64,000 bases of DNA from Paracoccus sp. MA. GTDB taxonomy: Bacteria; Pseudomonadota; Alphaproteobacteria; Rhodobacterales; Rhodobacteraceae. Shown piece after piece: positions 1 to 8,185 of this stretch (position 1 is the first letter of the stretch; the number at the start of each line of letters is the position of its first letter). The notes below the pieces were generated by a model, which saw only the letters and a program-made list of their open reading frames with translations, did no database searches and was not told the origin of the DNA. The stretch covers positions 2,113,001 through 2,177,000 of the forward strand of contig NZ_CP087598.1 of assembly GCF_020990385.1 (NCBI RefSeq), in the 5' to 3' direction. A program made the translations under genes and the position numbers.

Positions 1-739
1 CCGCCAGCCAGCGCGGCGTGTCGCGGCCGAACAGCCGCGCGGTCGACTTGACGCCGATCAGCGCGTCGTCTTCGGCATCCTGATGGGCATAGATGGTGTC
101 GTAGAAGATCGTCCAGGCGATGCCCGACAGGTAAGCCAGCACCGGCGCCGGGGCCAGGTTGCCAGTATGCGCCGCCCAGGCCAGCAGCGCGCCCCAGTTG
201 AAGGCCAGGCCCAGAAAGACCTGCGGCCACCAGGTGAACCGCTTGGCGAAGGGATAGATCGCGACCAGCGCCAGCGAGGCCACGCCCAGCGCGATGGCCG
301 CGCCGCCCAGCGTCAGCAGGATGGCGAAGCCGGCCAGCGACTGCGCCACCAGCCAGACCAGCGCGCCCCGGACCGTCACCTGCCCCGAGGGGATGGGACG
401 CGAGCGGGTGCGCGCCACCTTGTCGTCGATGTCGCGGTCGGTGATGTCGTTCCAGGTGCAGCCGGCGCCGCGCATCAGCACCGCGCCCACGCCGCAGGCC
501 ACCGCGATCCACAGGTCGCGCCATTCCGGCCGGTCGGCGATCATCGCCAGCCCGATGCCCCACCAGCAGGGCAGCAGCAGAAGCCAGGTGCCGATCGGCC
601 GGTCGGCGCGGGACAGGCGCAGCCACGGCCTCCAGCCGGGCGGCGCGTAGCGGTCCACCCAGTTGTCGGGCGGCGCGTCGGCAACGGTGCTGTGGTCCTC
701 TGGCCTCGGCCCCTCTGGCGTCTGACGGTCGGTCTGCAT
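1..739 (-). CDS. ubiA: 4-hydroxybenzoate polyprenyltransferase UbiA (partial, C terminus outside window)
   Basis: This enzyme prenylates 4-hydroxybenzoate in ubiquinone biosynthesis at the inner membrane. The reverse-strand frame reads from an ATG at 739 and leaves the window still open, so about 246 residues are visible. The first Asp-rich prenyl-diphosphate/Mg site is present as NDITDRDID near residue 100, and a second as DTIYAHQDAEDD near residue 225. Several hydrophobic helices lie between them. The start codon has no clear ribosome binding site and lies only 16 bp from the divergent rsmE start. The family call is secure; the substrate follows from the ubiquinone-using background. Confidence 0.9.
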   Translation of the reverse strand, partial: MQTDRQTPEGPRPEDHSTVADAPPDNWVDRYAPPGWRPWLRLSRADRPIGTWLLLLPCWWGIGLAMIADRPEWRDLWIAVACGVGAVLMRGAGCTWNDITDRDIDDKVARTRSRPIPSGQVTVRGALVWLVAQSLAGFAILLTLGGAAIALGVASLALVAIYPFAKRFTWWPQVFLGLAFNWGALLAWAAHTGNLAPAPVLAYLSGIAWTIFYDTIYAHQDAEDDALIGVKSTARLFGRDTPRWLA

Positions 740-755
740 TAGGCTGCGCCCCATC

Positions 756-1475
756 ATGGCGAAAATCAGACTGTTCATAGATCACCCGCTGGCCGAGGGA
801 CAAGGCATCGAGCTGAATCCCGACCAGGCGCATTACCTGTCCTCGGTCATGCGGCAGGCCCCGGGGGACGAGATCCTGGTCTTCAACGGGCGGGACGGCG
901 AATGGCTGGCGCGGATCGGGCGCATCGCCAAGCGGGGCGGCGCGCTGGAGGCGCTGCGCCGGACCGCGCCTCAGCTGGACCCGCCCGACCTGTGGCTGGT
1001 CTTTGCCCCGATCAAGAAGGCGCGCACCGATTTCATCGTGGAAAAGGCGGCCGAGATGGGCGCCGCCCGCATCCTGCCGGTGCAGACCGACCACACCAAT
1101 TCCGAACGCATCCGCCAGGACCGCCTGCAGGCCCATGCCGTCGAGGCCGCCGAGCAATGCGGCGGCACCTTCGTCCCCGAGGTCGGCGAACTGGTGCCGC
1201 TGTCGCGGCTGCTGGACGGCTGGGACGCCGGGCGGCGCATCCTCTGGGCCGACGAGGCGCTGGCGGGACCGGCGCAGGTGCTGTCCGCCCTGCCGCGCGG
1301 TCCCTGGGCGATTCTGATCGGCCCCGAGGGCGGCTGGTCCGAATCGGAACGCAAGCGGCTTTCGGCCATGGATTGCGTCACGCGCATCGCGCTTGGGCCG
1401 CGAATCCTGCGCGCCGACACGGCTGCCGTGGCGTCACTGGCGCTGTGGCAGGCGGCGCTGGGTGACTGGCGTTGA
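756..1475 (+). CDS. rsmE: 16S rRNA (uracil-1498-N3)-methyltransferase RsmE
   Basis: RsmE methylates N3 of U1498 in 16S rRNA using S-adenosylmethionine. The 239-residue length is normal for the family. An N-terminal PUA-like region starts RLFIDHPL, and the C-terminal SPOUT knot shows LIGPEGGWSESE near residue 190 and LGPRILRADTA near 215, the AdoMet-binding loops. The gene is divergent from ubiA with almost no intergenic space, so both promoters must lie within the neighbour's coding sequence or the messages have very short leaders. Nothing about the protein itself is odd. Confidence 0.93.
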   Translation: MAKIRLFIDHPLAEGQGIELNPDQAHYLSSVMRQAPGDEILVFNGRDGEWLARIGRIAKRGGALEALRRTAPQLDPPDLWLVFAPIKKARTDFIVEKAAEMGAARILPVQTDHTNSERIRQDRLQAHAVEAAEQCGGTFVPEVGELVPLSRLLDGWDAGRRILWADEALAGPAQVLSALPRGPWAILIGPEGGWSESERKRLSAMDCVTRIALGPRILRADTAAVASLALWQAALGDWR

Positions 1476-1713
1476 GCGAACCGGGCTGAATCGCGCAATC
1501 TTTCCGCAGCAAACCACCCCGCGGCAGGAGAATATTGCGCCGCAGCGTCGGTTAGGAGGTCTTGCCGCAAAAAGTTAAGTATTCCGGCGCCTTATGCACG
1601 CGCTGCATGGCAGAGATGCCGCTTTGTCCGTGGTTTTCGCAAATTGCCCGGCCTATATGCTGATGCATCAACGAAGCGCCCGATGAGCGGGCAATGATCT
1701 CAAGGTGAAAACT

Positions 1714-1908
1714 ATGTCGGCGATTGACACGAACCGCATCCATGGCGGGGCGGGCTCTCTCGGTATTGGCTCGAAATTCTGGGCGGCCCTGTCGGCTTGG
1801 AACGATGCGCGCATCACGAAAAACGCGCTGAGCCGTCTTTCGGATCGCGAGCTGGACGATATCGGTCTGTGCCGCGGCGATATCGAACGGATTGCGCGCG
1901 CCCGCTAA
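1714..1908 (+). CDS. DUF1127 small protein
   Basis: This is a 64-residue protein whose C-terminal half carries the DUF1127 signature: an aromatic and basic helix followed by LSDRELDDIGLCRGDIERIARAR. Short DUF1127 proteins in alphaproteobacteria act in RNA turnover and in phosphate or carbon homeostasis, often through small-RNA partners; that role is family knowledge and is not shown here. I chose the ATG at 1714 because AAGG at 1702-1705 is well spaced for it; a GTG at 1705 in frame would overlap that site. The gene stands alone and is followed by a hairpin at 1989-2007. Confidence 0.8.
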   Translation: MSAIDTNRIHGGAGSLGIGSKFWAALSAWNDARITKNALSRLSDRELDDIGLCRGDIERIARAR

Positions 1909-1988
1909 GCAGCGGTTGAAGACGCGAAAACGGCTGCGCGGAAACCCCGGGGCAGACCTTTTCCCGGCCCGGAGGGGCAAGACGACCA

Positions 1989-2012
1989 GGCGGCCCGCAA
2001 GGCCGCCTTCAG
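1989..2012 (+). terminator. Rho-independent terminator after DUF1127 gene
   Basis: A 7-bp GGCGGCC/GGCCGCC stem (1989-1995 and 2001-2007) with loop CGCAA is followed by a T-containing tail (TTCAGTATTTT). It can end transcription of the small DUF1127 gene ahead of the convergent prmA. The tail is imperfect. Confidence 0.6.
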
Positions 2013-2038
2013 TATTTTCTGCGGGGCGCTTGCCCCGA

Positions 2039-2908
2039 TCAGCCGCGCCTGACGACCAGGGTGGACCATTCGCCGAAGTCGTCGCGCCGCTCCAGCACCA
2101 ACCCGCCCGCGGCATAGGCCGCGATCACCTCGTCCGCCTGGGTGGCGAGGATGCCCGACAGGATCGCCCTGCCGCCCGGCGCGACATGGCGCGCCATGTC
2201 CGGCACCAGGTCGATCAGCGGCTGCTTCAGGATATTGGCGAAGACCAGGTCGAAGGGCGCCGCGCTCTCGATCAGCGGATGGTCGAATCCCACCGCCTCG
2301 ACGCATTCGACGCGGCCGTCCAGCCCGTTGGCGATGACATTGGCGCGTGCCACGTCCACCGCCTGCGGATCGATGTCGCCGGCCAGCACGATCACCGGGA
2401 AGGACCGCGTCGCCGCCATGGCCAGCACCGCGGTGCCGCAGCCGATATCGACGATGCGCTGCGGCTCGACGCCCTCGGCGATCATCCGGTCCAGCGCCAG
2501 CAGGCAGCCCTTGGTCGTGGCGTGATGGCCGGTGCCGAAGGCCATGGCCGCCTCGATCAGCAGCGCCTCGGCGCCCTCGGGCACCTTGTCGGCGTCATGG
2601 CCGCCATGGACGAAGAAGCGTCCGGCCTCGACCGGCGAAAGCTCGCGCCGGACATGGGCCACCCAATCCACCTCGGGCAGTTCCGAGACCGCGAAGGGCT
2701 CGGCGTCCCAGGCCGCGGCCAGCAGCGCCAGCCCCACCTCGTCGGGGGCCTCGGTAAAGTAAAGCCCCACCTCCCAGCGGTTCGAGCCGTCCTCGATCTC
2801 GAAGACGCCGGTGCCTACGGGTTCGGGGGTCAGCTCCTCGCCCGCCTCGGCAAGCGCCTCGGCCGCCTCGCGGCCGATGGTGTGGGTCAGCGCGGTCCAG
2901 GTCGGCAT
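2039..2908 (-). CDS. prmA: Ribosomal protein L11 methyltransferase PrmA
   Basis: PrmA trimethylates ribosomal protein L11 using AdoMet. The 289-residue protein carries the class I methyltransferase glycine loop VDIGCGTAVLAMA near residue 155, preceded by MAFGTGHHATT, a PrmA hallmark. The N terminus (PTWTALTHTI) forms the L11-binding domain. The start at 2908 has GAGGG eight bases upstream, within the end of msrA, whose stop codon directly abuts this ATG. The two genes are therefore probably one transcript, msrA then prmA. Confidence 0.93.
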   Translation of the reverse strand: MPTWTALTHTIGREAAEALAEAGEELTPEPVGTGVFEIEDGSNRWEVGLYFTEAPDEVGLALLAAAWDAEPFAVSELPEVDWVAHVRRELSPVEAGRFFVHGGHDADKVPEGAEALLIEAAMAFGTGHHATTKGCLLALDRMIAEGVEPQRIVDIGCGTAVLAMAATRSFPVIVLAGDIDPQAVDVARANVIANGLDGRVECVEAVGFDHPLIESAAPFDLVFANILKQPLIDLVPDMARHVAPGGRAILSGILATQADEVIAAYAAGGLVLERRDDFGEWSTLVVRRG

Positions 2909-3493
2909 TCAATATCCCTCGGCTGTATCGGTCAGGGGGGCTTTGACACCCGTGCCGCGCAAGCCGCAATAGCCATCGGGATAACGGTCGAGATATTGCT
3001 GGTGATCGTCCTCGGCCCGCCAGAAGGGCCCGGCGGGAATGATCTGCGTGGTGATGTCGGGATAGCCCTGCACCGCCAGCCGGTTGCCGTAATCGGCCTT
3101 GCTGAGTTCCGCCGCCGCCTTCTGGCTGTCGTTGAACACCATGATGAGCGAGCGGTATTGCGAACCCACGTCATTGCCCTGTCGGTTGCCCTGGGTCGGG
3201 TCGTGGTTTTCCCAGAAGATCTGCAACAGCCGCTCATAGCTGACGCGCGAGCTGTCATAGACCACGCGCACCACCTCGGCATGGCCGGTGCCGCCGGCGC
3301 AGACCTGCTTGTAGCTGGGATTTTCGGCGGTGCCGCCGGCAAAGCCGACCTCGGTCAGCCAGACGCCCTCCTGCTGCCAGAACAGCCGCTCGACGCCCCA
3401 GTAACAACCCATGCCGAAGATCGCCTGATCGTAGCCTTTCGGTATTTCGGCATCCAGCGGGCGGCCGAAGATCCTGTGAATGGGGGCATTCAT
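2909..3493 (-). CDS. msrA: Peptide methionine sulfoxide reductase MsrA
   Basis: MsrA reduces methionine-S-sulfoxide in oxidized proteins. The 194-residue product has the catalytic motif GMGCYWGVE with Cys30; most relatives have Phe where this one has Tyr. GGTAENPSYKQVC and the GHAEVVRV substrate-site motif follow. I placed the start at 3493 because AGGA lies eight bases upstream; the reading frame stays open further upstream but that part is the antisense of the divergent peptidase gene. Its stop touches the prmA start codon. Confidence 0.93.
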   Translation of the reverse strand: MNAPIHRIFGRPLDAEIPKGYDQAIFGMGCYWGVERLFWQQEGVWLTEVGFAGGTAENPSYKQVCAGGTGHAEVVRVVYDSSRVSYERLLQIFWENHDPTQGNRQGNDVGSQYRSLIMVFNDSQKAAAELSKADYGNRLAVQGYPDITTQIIPAGPFWRAEDDHQQYLDRYPDGYCGLRGTGVKAPLTDTAEGY

Positions 3494-3632
3494 GGTTGCG
3501 TCCTTTCGCATGTCCTGCCGCCTTAGGTAGGCGCGGCGTCGCCGTCCTGCAACGCCGGAATGCGGCCCCGGGTTGCGGGCGGCGGGGGGCGTCGTGCAGA
3601 CTGCGGGCCGATCCCGCTTGCATGAGGCCCCG

Positions 3633-4616
3633 ATGCGTCCCGGACCGCGAAACCTGATCACCGATGTTTCCGGCCTGCGGGTCGGCAATGCCCGCGACGA
3701 CAGGCTGCGCTCGGGCACGACGGTGCTGCTGGGCGAGGCGGCCTTCGCCTGCGGCGTCAATGTCATGGGCGGCGCCCCCGGCACGCGCGAGACCGAGCTG
3801 CTGGCCCCCGACAAGCTGGTCGGCGGGGTCGATGCGCTGGTGCTGTCGGGCGGCTCGGCCTTCGGGCTTGCCGCCTGCGACGGCGTCTCGGAGGGGTTGC
3901 GCGCCATGGGCAGGGGCTTTCAGGTGGGCCCGGTGCGCGTGCCCATCGTGCCCGGCGCCATCGTCTTCGACCTGCTGAACGGCGGCGACAAGGATTGGCC
4001 CACGAACCCCTATCCCGCGCTTGGGCGCAGGGCGCTGGAGGCTGCCGGGGTCGATTTCGCGCTTGGCAGCGAGGGCGGCGGCACCGGGGCGATGACGCAT
4101 CGCTGGAAGGGCGGGCTCGGCTCGGCCTCGGCGGTGCTGGAGGACGGCATCACCCTGGGCGCGCTGGTGGTGGTGAACGCGCTGGGATCGGTGACGGCGG
4201 GCGCATCCCGGCAGTTCTGGGCCGCGCCCTGGGAGCTCGGCGCGGAATTCGGCGGGCTCGGCCTGTCCGGCCCCTACCCCGCCGCGCATGAGCCGGACCC
4301 CACGAAACGGCTGGGCGAGGCGACGACCATCGCCATCATCGCCACCGACGCGGCGCTGGACAAGGCCGGGCTGACGCGGCTGGCCACCGCGGCGCAGGAC
4401 GGCATGGCCCGCGCCATCGTGCCCAGCCATACGCCTTTCGACGGCGATCTGGTCTTTGCCGTCTCGACCGGCGCCAAGCCCCTGCCCGATCCGGCGCTGA
4501 CGCCCTTCCGGCTGGGCCATGCCGCCGCCTGCACGCTGGCCCGCGCCATCGCGCGCGGCATCCATGCGGCCCGGCCGCGCCCGGGCGATCTGCAGCCCTG
4601 CTGGAGCCGAGGATAA
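3633..4616 (+). CDS. P1 family (S58, DmpA-like) peptidase
   Basis: This 327-residue protein belongs to the DmpA/NylC N-terminal-nucleophile group, whose members cleave themselves into two chains and hydrolyse N-terminal residues or amide oligomers. Visible family features are LITDVSGLRVGNA at the N terminus, MGGAPGTRETELL near residue 50, LSGGSAFGLAA near 75, and GGTGAMTHRWKGGLGSAS near 150. VVVNALGSVTAG near 185 precedes the region where self-cleavage would be expected; I cannot fix the exact nucleophile. The start is the ATG at 3633; an in-frame ATG at 3573 would overlap the msrA promoter region. The substrate is unknown. Confidence 0.85.
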   Translation: MRPGPRNLITDVSGLRVGNARDDRLRSGTTVLLGEAAFACGVNVMGGAPGTRETELLAPDKLVGGVDALVLSGGSAFGLAACDGVSEGLRAMGRGFQVGPVRVPIVPGAIVFDLLNGGDKDWPTNPYPALGRRALEAAGVDFALGSEGGGTGAMTHRWKGGLGSASAVLEDGITLGALVVVNALGSVTAGASRQFWAAPWELGAEFGGLGLSGPYPAAHEPDPTKRLGEATTIAIIATDAALDKAGLTRLATAAQDGMARAIVPSHTPFDGDLVFAVSTGAKPLPDPALTPFRLGHAAACTLARAIARGIHAARPRPGDLQPCWSRG

Positions 4617-4617
4617 A

Positions 4618-4698
4618 GGGGGCTCTGCCCCCGCGGCTCGTCCGCCCCTGGACGGGGCGGGCGAGCCGCTCCCCCGGGATATTTGGACAAGAAAGAAA
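4618..4698 (+). repeat. Composite intergenic repeat, full copy A
   Basis: The unit has three parts: a GGGGGCTCTGCCCCC palindrome, a variable GC hairpin (GGCTCG... with CGAGCC), and a conserved tail CCCCCGGGATATTTGGACAA followed by GAAAGAA. The same arrangement occurs on the other strand at 20674-20755, and the tail alone occurs twice near 8 kb. It lies just past the peptidase stop codon, where such repeats sit in related genomes as I recall. Its function is unknown; the stems could serve as terminators or mRNA 3'-end stabilisers. Confidence 0.85.
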
Positions 4699-4700
4699 AA

Positions 4701-4729
4701 GGGACGGCGCGAGAGAGAAGCGCCGTCCC
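4701..4729. other. Ten-bp GC hairpin upstream of gabD
   Basis: GGGACGGCGC at 4701-4710 pairs perfectly with GCGCCGTCCC at 4720-4729 around a 9-nt purine loop. It follows directly on the composite repeat and has an A-run on its left side, so it resembles a terminator read on the minus strand, where no gene ends. It could instead be part of the gabD leader. Confidence 0.5.
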
Positions 4730-4895
4730 CAGTCACACACGCCAAGAGGGAAAACCTGACGATGAGGGTGCAACGCCGGAAAACCCGATCAGGTTCATCA
4801 CAATTCCTCGAGCCGCGGGACGCGGAAGCTGCGGCTTGCGTTGCCCCGGCAAAAGCGCAAGCCTGCAAGGCGACCGGATTGGAAGGAGCCCCGCC

Positions 4896-6368
4896 ATGAA
4901 CAAGCCCGCGACCGACCTGAAGATGCTGCTGAAAGACCCCTCGCTGCTGGAGACCCGCGCCTATGTCGCCGGCGAATGGGTGGACGCCGATGACGGCAAG
5001 ACCTTCCCGGTGGTGAACCCGGCCCGCGGCGACGTGATCGCCGAGGTCGCCGACCTGTCCCGGACCGAGGTCGCCCGCGCCATCTCGGCCGCGGCCGAGG
5101 CGATGAAGGGCTGGGCCGCCCGCACAGCCAAGGAGCGCGCCCAGATCATGCGCAAATGGTTCGACCTGATGATGGAGAACCAGGACGACCTGGGCCGCAT
5201 CCTGACTGCCGAACAGGGCAAGCCCCTGCCCGAGGCTAAGGGCGAAATCGCCTATGGCGCCAGCTTCATCGAATGGTTCGGCGAGGAGGCCAAGCGCATC
5301 TATGGCGAGACCATTCCCGGCCACCAGCCCGACAAGCGCCTGACGGTGATCCGCCAGCCGATCGGCGTGGTCGGCTCGATCACGCCCTGGAACTTCCCGA
5401 ACGCGATGATCACCCGCAAATGCGGTCCGGCCATCGCCGCGGGCTGCGGCTTCGTCGGCCGCCCCGCTGCCGAGACGCCGCTTTCGGCGCTGGCGCTGGC
5501 GGTGCTGGCCGAACGCGCGGGCGTGCCCAAGGGGCTGTTCAGCATCGTGACCTCGTCGCGGTCCTCGGATATCGGCAAGGAGTTCTGCGAGAACCCGCTG
5601 ATCCGCAAGCTGACCTTCACCGGCTCGACCGAGGTCGGCCGCATCCTGCTGCGCCAGGCCGCCGACCAGGTGCTGAAATGCTCGATGGAGCTGGGTGGCA
5701 ATGCGCCCTTCATCGTCTTCGACGATGCCGATCTGGACGCCGCGGTCGAGGGCGCCATGGCCTCGAAATTCCGCAACAACGGCCAGACCTGCGTCTGCGC
5801 CAACCGCATCTATGTGCAGGCCGGGGTCTATGACGAATTCGCCAGGCGGCTGGCGGCGGCGGTGGACAAGCTGCGCGTCGGCGACGGGCTGGAGGAAGGC
5901 GTGACCACCGGCCCGCTGATCAACCGGGACGCGGTCGAAAAGGTCCAGGAACATATCCAGGACGCGGTGGAGGGCGGCGCCACCGTCGTCACCGGCGGCA
6001 AGCCGCGCGACGGGCTGTTCTTCGACCCGACGGTCGTGACCGGCATCACCGACAGGATGAAGGTGGCGACCGAGGAGACCTTCGGCCCGCTGGCGCCGCT
6101 TTTCAAGTTCGAGACCGAGGAAGAGGCCGTCGAGCGCGCCAATGCGACGATCTTCGGCCTCGCCTCGTATTTCTATGCCCGCGACATCGGCCGGATCACC
6201 CGCGTGCAGGAGGCGCTGGAATACGGCATCGTCGGCGTGAACACCGGCATCATCTCGACCGAGGTGGCGCCCTTCGGCGGCGTCAAGCAATCCGGCCTCG
6301 GCCGCGAGGGCTCGCGCCACGGCATCGAGGACTACCTTGAGATGAAATACATCTGCCTGTCGATCTGA
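4896..6368 (+). CDS. gabD: NAD(P)-dependent succinate-semialdehyde dehydrogenase
   Basis: The enzyme oxidises succinate semialdehyde to succinate, the last step of GABA breakdown. The 490-residue protein shows the aldehyde dehydrogenase set in order: TPWNFPNAMITRK near residue 165, the cofactor loop FTGSTEVGR near 245, general base MELGGNAPF near 267, and catalytic Cys in NNGQTCVCANR near 300. SKQ/KQSGLGREGSRHGIEDYLE at the C terminus and the two adjacent cysteines are typical of GabD. The ATG at 4896 has a strong GGAAGGAG site; in-frame sequence upstream is not needed. No partner transaminase is next to it. Confidence 0.88.
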   Translation: MNKPATDLKMLLKDPSLLETRAYVAGEWVDADDGKTFPVVNPARGDVIAEVADLSRTEVARAISAAAEAMKGWAARTAKERAQIMRKWFDLMMENQDDLGRILTAEQGKPLPEAKGEIAYGASFIEWFGEEAKRIYGETIPGHQPDKRLTVIRQPIGVVGSITPWNFPNAMITRKCGPAIAAGCGFVGRPAAETPLSALALAVLAERAGVPKGLFSIVTSSRSSDIGKEFCENPLIRKLTFTGSTEVGRILLRQAADQVLKCSMELGGNAPFIVFDDADLDAAVEGAMASKFRNNGQTCVCANRIYVQAGVYDEFARRLAAAVDKLRVGDGLEEGVTTGPLINRDAVEKVQEHIQDAVEGGATVVTGGKPRDGLFFDPTVVTGITDRMKVATEETFGPLAPLFKFETEEEAVERANATIFGLASYFYARDIGRITRVQEALEYGIVGVNTGIISTEVAPFGGVKQSGLGREGSRHGIEDYLEMKYICLSI

Positions 6369-6384
6369 CCGGCCAGAAAGAAAC

Positions 6385-6407
6385 CCCGGAGCCAGGCTCC
6401 GGGTTTT
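6385..6407. terminator. Bidirectional terminator between gabD and trcR
   Basis: CCCGGAG (6385-6391) pairs with CTCCGGG (6397-6403) over a short loop, followed by TTTT on the plus strand and preceded by AAA, giving a U-run in both directions. It serves gabD and the convergent trcR. Confidence 0.8.
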
Positions 6408-6412
6408 CGCGA

Positions 6413-7165
6413 TCAGCGGCGGTCGTCCTCGTCCTCGTCGTCATCCGCCTCGGGCAGGTTGAAGAAGCTGTCCGCATCCAGGTTGTCGTCCTGCTCGGGC
6501 TTGTCATCGTTCTTGCTGAGGCTGAAATTCTCCAGCCCGGCGATCGAGCTGGGCAGGCGCGGTTCGTCCGACATGGCCAGCGAGGTCTCGGTCGAGAGCA
6601 GCTTGCGGCGCTCGTCGTCGGTCATCGCCCCGCCCTCGGCGGCCTTGCGCTTGGCGGCCTTCTGCACGGCGGCGTCCAGTTCGGACTGCCGGCACAGCCC
6701 CAGCGCCACCGGGTCGATGGGCTGGATGTTCTGGATGTTCCAATGCGTCCGGTCGCGGATCGAGGCGATGGTCGGCTTGGTGGTGCCGACCAGCTTGGCG
6801 ATCTGCGCATCGGCCAGCTCGGGGTGGAACTTGACCAGCCACAGGATGGCGGCGGGCCGGTCCTGGCGCTTGGAAAGCGGGGTGTAGCGCGGGCCGCGGC
6901 GCTTCTCCTCGCCCTCGGCGGCGGGGTTGTGCTTGAGCTTCAGCTTGTAGAGCGGGTTCTTCTGGCCCTTCTCGATCTCGGCGGCGTCGAGCTGGTTCGA
7001 GGCGACCGGGTCGAAACCCTTGACGCCGGCGGCCACGTCGCCATCGGCGATGCCCTGCACCTCAAGCTCGTGCATGCCGCAGAAATCGGCGATCTGCTTG
7101 AAGCTCAGCGTCGTGTTGTCGACCAGCCAGACGGCGGTGGCCTTGGCCATCAGCGGCTTGTTCAT
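6413..7165 (-). CDS. trcR: Cell-cycle regulator TrcR (DUF1013)
   Basis: This 250-residue protein matches the DUF1013/TrcR family, a conserved alphaproteobacterial regulator linked to cell-cycle transcription. The N-terminal half has a helix-turn-helix-like segment (TLSFKQIADFCGMHELEVQGIADG) and a second one around QIAKLVGTTKPTIASIRDRTHWN. The C terminus is highly acidic (PEADDDEDEDDRR), as in relatives. The start at 7165 has AAGGAG eight bases upstream; a second in-frame ATG five codons later is less well placed. The gene is monocistronic and convergent with gabD. Confidence 0.9.
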   Translation of the reverse strand: MNKPLMAKATAVWLVDNTTLSFKQIADFCGMHELEVQGIADGDVAAGVKGFDPVASNQLDAAEIEKGQKNPLYKLKLKHNPAAEGEEKRRGPRYTPLSKRQDRPAAILWLVKFHPELADAQIAKLVGTTKPTIASIRDRTHWNIQNIQPIDPVALGLCRQSELDAAVQKAAKRKAAEGGAMTDDERRKLLSTETSLAMSDEPRLPSSIAGLENFSLSKNDDKPEQDDNLDADSFFNLPEADDDEDEDDRR

Positions 7166-7325
7166 GACCTTCTCCTTAACAATATCTCTTCCGGCCGGGG
7201 AAAACGGCTTTCGGCGGCTGCCATTCCATTTTCGGGGGATTGACGGGCTATATAGGGCCAGAAAAGGTCAAAATAAAGCCTGAATTTCATGGCGCGGCGC
7301 CGGGCCCGGCGCTAGGTTCGCGAGC

Positions 7326-7955
7326 ATGAAAGCCCTTGCCCTGATTGCCGCGCTGCTGATTGCCCCCGCCGCCCTGGCCCAGGACGCCGCCGGACGTTTC
7401 GACTATTACGTCCTGTCGCTGAGCTGGTCGCCCAGCTGGTGCCGGGCGGAAGGCGATGCGGAAGGCGCCGATCAATGCGAGAGCGGACGGCGCACCGGTT
7501 TCATCGTCCATGGCCTCTGGCCGCAATACGAGCGCGGCTGGCCCGAGGATTGCCCGACCGATGCCCACGACCCCACGCGGCGCGAGACCCGGGCCATGGC
7601 GGATGTGATGGGCTCGGGCGGGCTGGCCTGGTATCAATGGAAAAAGCACGGCCGCTGCTCGGGCCTGCCGGCGGGGGACTATTTCGCGCTGACCCGCAAG
7701 GCCGCCGACGCGATCGCGATTCCCGAGCCGCTGCGCCGGCTCGACCGCGACGCCACCCTGCCCGCGACGGTCGTCGAGGACGCCTTCATCGAGGCGAACC
7801 CCGGTCTTGCCCGTGACGGAATCACCGTCACCTGCCGCAGCCGCGCCCTGCAGGAGGTCCGCATCTGCCTGACCCGCGAACTCGAGCCCCGGGCCTGCGC
7901 CCCGGACATCCGGCGCGATTGCCCGGGCAGTTTCCTGATGCCGGCGCCGCGGTGA
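7326..7955 (+). CDS. Secreted ribonuclease T2 family protein
   Basis: RNase T2 enzymes are acid endoribonucleases acting outside the cytoplasm. The 209-residue precursor begins with a signal peptide (MKALALIAALLIAPAALAQD, cleavage after AQ or ALA). Both catalytic segments are present: CAS I as FIVHGLWPQ near residue 60, and CAS II as WYQWKKHGRCSG near residue 103, each with its histidine. There are several cysteines (CRAE, CESG, CPTD, CTRE, CPGS) for disulfides. It probably scavenges RNA in the periplasm. No clear ribosome binding site precedes the ATG. Confidence 0.88.
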   Translation: MKALALIAALLIAPAALAQDAAGRFDYYVLSLSWSPSWCRAEGDAEGADQCESGRRTGFIVHGLWPQYERGWPEDCPTDAHDPTRRETRAMADVMGSGGLAWYQWKKHGRCSGLPAGDYFALTRKAADAIAIPEPLRRLDRDATLPATVVEDAFIEANPGLARDGITVTCRSRALQEVRICLTRELEPRACAPDIRRDCPGSFLMPAPR

Positions 7956-7968
7956 TGGCGCGGCGGCG

Positions 7969-8002
7969 GGCCTCCGGCGGGGATATTTGAACAAGAAAGA
8001 AG
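7969..8002 (+). repeat. Repeat tail, inverted pair left arm
   Basis: This 34-bp segment (GGCCTCCGGCGGGGATATTT, then GAACAAGAAAGAAG) is the conserved tail of the composite repeat. It is perfectly repeated in inverted orientation at 8124-8157. It lies just after the RNase T2 stop codon. Confidence 0.9.
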
Positions 8003-8123
8003 CCGTTAACCGAATCGCAAGGATTTCCTGTCAGTCTGGCTTCACGGTACAGGCGGGGACGCCGATGACCGTCAAGAGAGAAGCCACACCCCGACCTTTG
8101 CTGCGGCGGGCGGGGTGTGTGCG

Positions 8124-8157
8124 CTTCTTTCTTGTTCAAATATCCCCGCCGGAGGCC
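8124..8157 (-). repeat. Repeat tail, inverted pair right arm
   Basis: This is the exact reverse complement of 7969-8002 across all 34 bases, separated from it by 121 bp. It lies just past the stop codon of the quinone oxidoreductase gene, so each convergent gene has its own copy pointing away from its 3' end. Confidence 0.9.
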
Positions 8158-8185
8158 TCGGGCCGCGCCGTTGGCACCGAAGGGC

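Noticed and set aside
3255..6320. A 1021-codon open frame on the minus strand antisense to the peptidase and gabD genes
   Set aside because: It is a high-G+C shadow frame; only its first-strand end overlaps real msrA sequence in another frame, and the translation is Arg/Gly/Ala/His-rich without domains.
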